64,000 nucleotides of DNA. Source: Bacillus altitudinis 41KF2b (lineage in GTDB: Bacteria > Bacillota > Bacilli > Bacillales > Bacillaceae). A model generated the notes under the pieces. It was given only the letters and a program-made list of their open reading frames with translations. It searched no databases and was not told the DNA's origin. Made by a program: the position numbers and the translations under genes. The stretch is taken from assembly GCF_000691145.1 (NCBI RefSeq), contig NZ_ASJC01000005.1, forward strand, positions 186,001 to 250,000, in the 5' to 3' direction. Below, piece by piece: positions 62,965-64,000 of this stretch; position 1 is the stretch's first letter; each line of letters opens with the position of its first letter.

Positions 62965-64000
62965 TTGTATTTACACGGCACTTGCAGACAAAATGAACTC
63001 GGACATTTAGAAATTGGTGGTGTTGATGCCGTTTCTTTAGCTGAAACGTATGGGACACCACTTTATGTATATGATGTGGCTTTAATACGGGAGCGTGCAA
63101 AAAGCTTTCAGAAAGCATTTATTGAAGAAGAACTAAAGGCTCAGGTGGCATATGCGAGTAAGGCGTTTTCTTCTATTGCCATGTTCCAGCTGGCAAAAGA
63201 AGAAGGCTTATCACTTGATGTCGTTTCAGGCGGGGAGCTGCACACAGCCATTTGTGCCGGGTTTCCTGTAGAAAAAATTCATTTCCATGGTAACAACAAA
63301 AGCAGAGAAGAATTAAATATGGCATTAGCGCATGGAATCGGCTGTATTGTTGTTGATAATTTCTATGAAATCAACCTCATTGAACAGCTTGGACAAGAGC
63401 TGTCAAAACAGGTGAAAGTACTCCTCCGCATCACGCCGGGCGTTGAAGCACATACGCATGACTATATTACAACAGGTCAAGAAGATTCAAAATTCGGTTT
63501 TGATCTTCATAATGGACAAGCAGACGAAGCGGTCAAACAAGTGCTTAAATCAGAAGTGATCGAGCTCTTAGGTGTTCATTGTCATATCGGCTCACAAATT
63601 TTTGATACAGCTGGTTTTGTCCTTGCGGCAGATAAGATTTTCTTGAAGCTAGATGAATGGAGAGAATCATTTGGATTTATTTCCACAGTGCTGAACTTAG
63701 GCGGAGGCTTTGGCATCCGTTATACAGAAGAGGACGAACCACTTCCAGCAACTGAATACGTGGAGAAAATTATTCAAGCGGTGAAAGAAAATGTAGCCCG
63801 CTATGAGTTTAAGATGCCTGAAATTTGGATTGAGCCAGGTCGCTCCCTTGTTGGAGATGCGGGAACCACTCTTTATACGATCGGCTCATCCAAACATGTA
63901 CCTGGCATTCGCGATTATGTAGCCATTGACGGCGGAATGAGTGATAACATTCGACCTGCTTTATATCAAGCAAAATATGAAGCAGCGAGCGCCAATAAAA
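62965..64000 (+). CDS. lysA: Diaminopimelate decarboxylase (partial, C-terminus outside window)
   Basis: The first 345 codons of a fold-III PLP decarboxylase that makes lysine from meso-diaminopimelate. The PLP lysine is in AYASKAF, followed by HGNNKSREEL, HCHIGSQIFDTA, GGGFGIRY and EPGRSLVGDAG. The TTG at 62965 gives MYLHGTCRQN, as in B. subtilis, seven bases after AAGAGGG; an in-frame ATG at 62959 is too close to that site. No lysine riboswitch was seen in the 115-bp leader. The frame is open to the window end. Confidence 0.95.
   Translation, partial: MYLHGTCRQNELGHLEIGGVDAVSLAETYGTPLYVYDVALIRERAKSFQKAFIEEELKAQVAYASKAFSSIAMFQLAKEEGLSLDVVSGGELHTAICAGFPVEKIHFHGNNKSREELNMALAHGIGCIVVDNFYEINLIEQLGQELSKQVKVLLRITPGVEAHTHDYITTGQEDSKFGFDLHNGQADEAVKQVLKSEVIELLGVHCHIGSQIFDTAGFVLAADKIFLKLDEWRESFGFISTVLNLGGGFGIRYTEEDEPLPATEYVEKIIQAVKENVARYEFKMPEIWIEPGRSLVGDAGTTLYTIGSSKHVPGIRDYVAIDGGMSDNIRPALYQAKYEAASANK

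Overview
The window is chromosomal DNA from a Bacillus of the B. pumilus group (B. pumilus, B. safensis or B. altitudinis type). The gene order follows, almost gene for gene, the B. subtilis 168 stretch from yqiW through the yqj and yqk genes, fur, xerD, deoB-pupG, dacF-spoIIA-sigF and spoVA to lysA. Protein divergence from B. subtilis, a bacterial endonuclease Q gene, and several genes absent from this place in B. subtilis point to the pumilus clade. Comparisons with B. subtilis are from memory, not from a search. No rRNA, tRNA, CRISPR array, prophage or intact transposase was seen.

Layout. 1-5 kb: the end of bmrU, bacilliredoxin brxB, the arginine transporter artPQM behind an ARG box, yqjA, an L,D-transpeptidase, and a 30-residue Prli42 gene. 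5-10 kb: the acyl-CoA pair yqjC-yqjD, peptidase yqjE, a stand-alone CheW, and the mifM-yidC2 translation-arrest unit. 10-22 kb: DNA polymerase polYA and the oxidative pentose-phosphate genes gndA and zwf. These two are separated by an inserted block holding glcU-gdh, an unknown zinc-knuckle gene and a gmuBACDR-like beta-glucoside/mannoside PTS operon. 22-38 kb: rnz, an aspartate aminotransferase, yqjL, namA, yqjN, proI with its proline T-box, yqjP-yqjQ, CoA-disulfide reductase, coaA, an MFS transporter, and the LexA-controlled polYB-yqjX. 38-50 kb: acetyltransferases, an expansin, yqkB-yqkC, a rap-phr quorum cassette, yqkD to nudF, endonuclease Q, and a secreted subtilisin. 50-64 kb: spoIIM, PerR-controlled fur, xerD, nucleoside salvage (deoB-pupG), and the sporulation block dacF-spoIIAA-spoIIAB-sigF-spoVAA to spoVAF, then lysA cut by the window end.

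The most unusual features are four. First, two copies of a 174-bp structured repeat, at 12.9 kb and 35.1 kb, each sit between two direct copies of a different host intrinsic terminator, as if the element targets terminator hairpins and duplicates them. Second, a 22-bp hairpin between yqjA and yqjB contains the yqjB ribosome-binding site and start codon and looks like a terminator. Third, a phr gene lies wholly inside a C-terminally extended rap gene in another frame. Fourth, a MifM orthologue and its RBS-masking hairpin are both readable in the sequence.

Functionally the window combines central carbon flux (gndA, zwf, gdh), thiol/CoA and iron/peroxide homeostasis (brxB, cdr, coaA, fur), DNA damage tolerance and repair (polYA, polYB, endoQ, nudF), plant-polymer exploitation (gmu operon, expansin, protease), and the forespore programme (sigF, dacF, spoVA).
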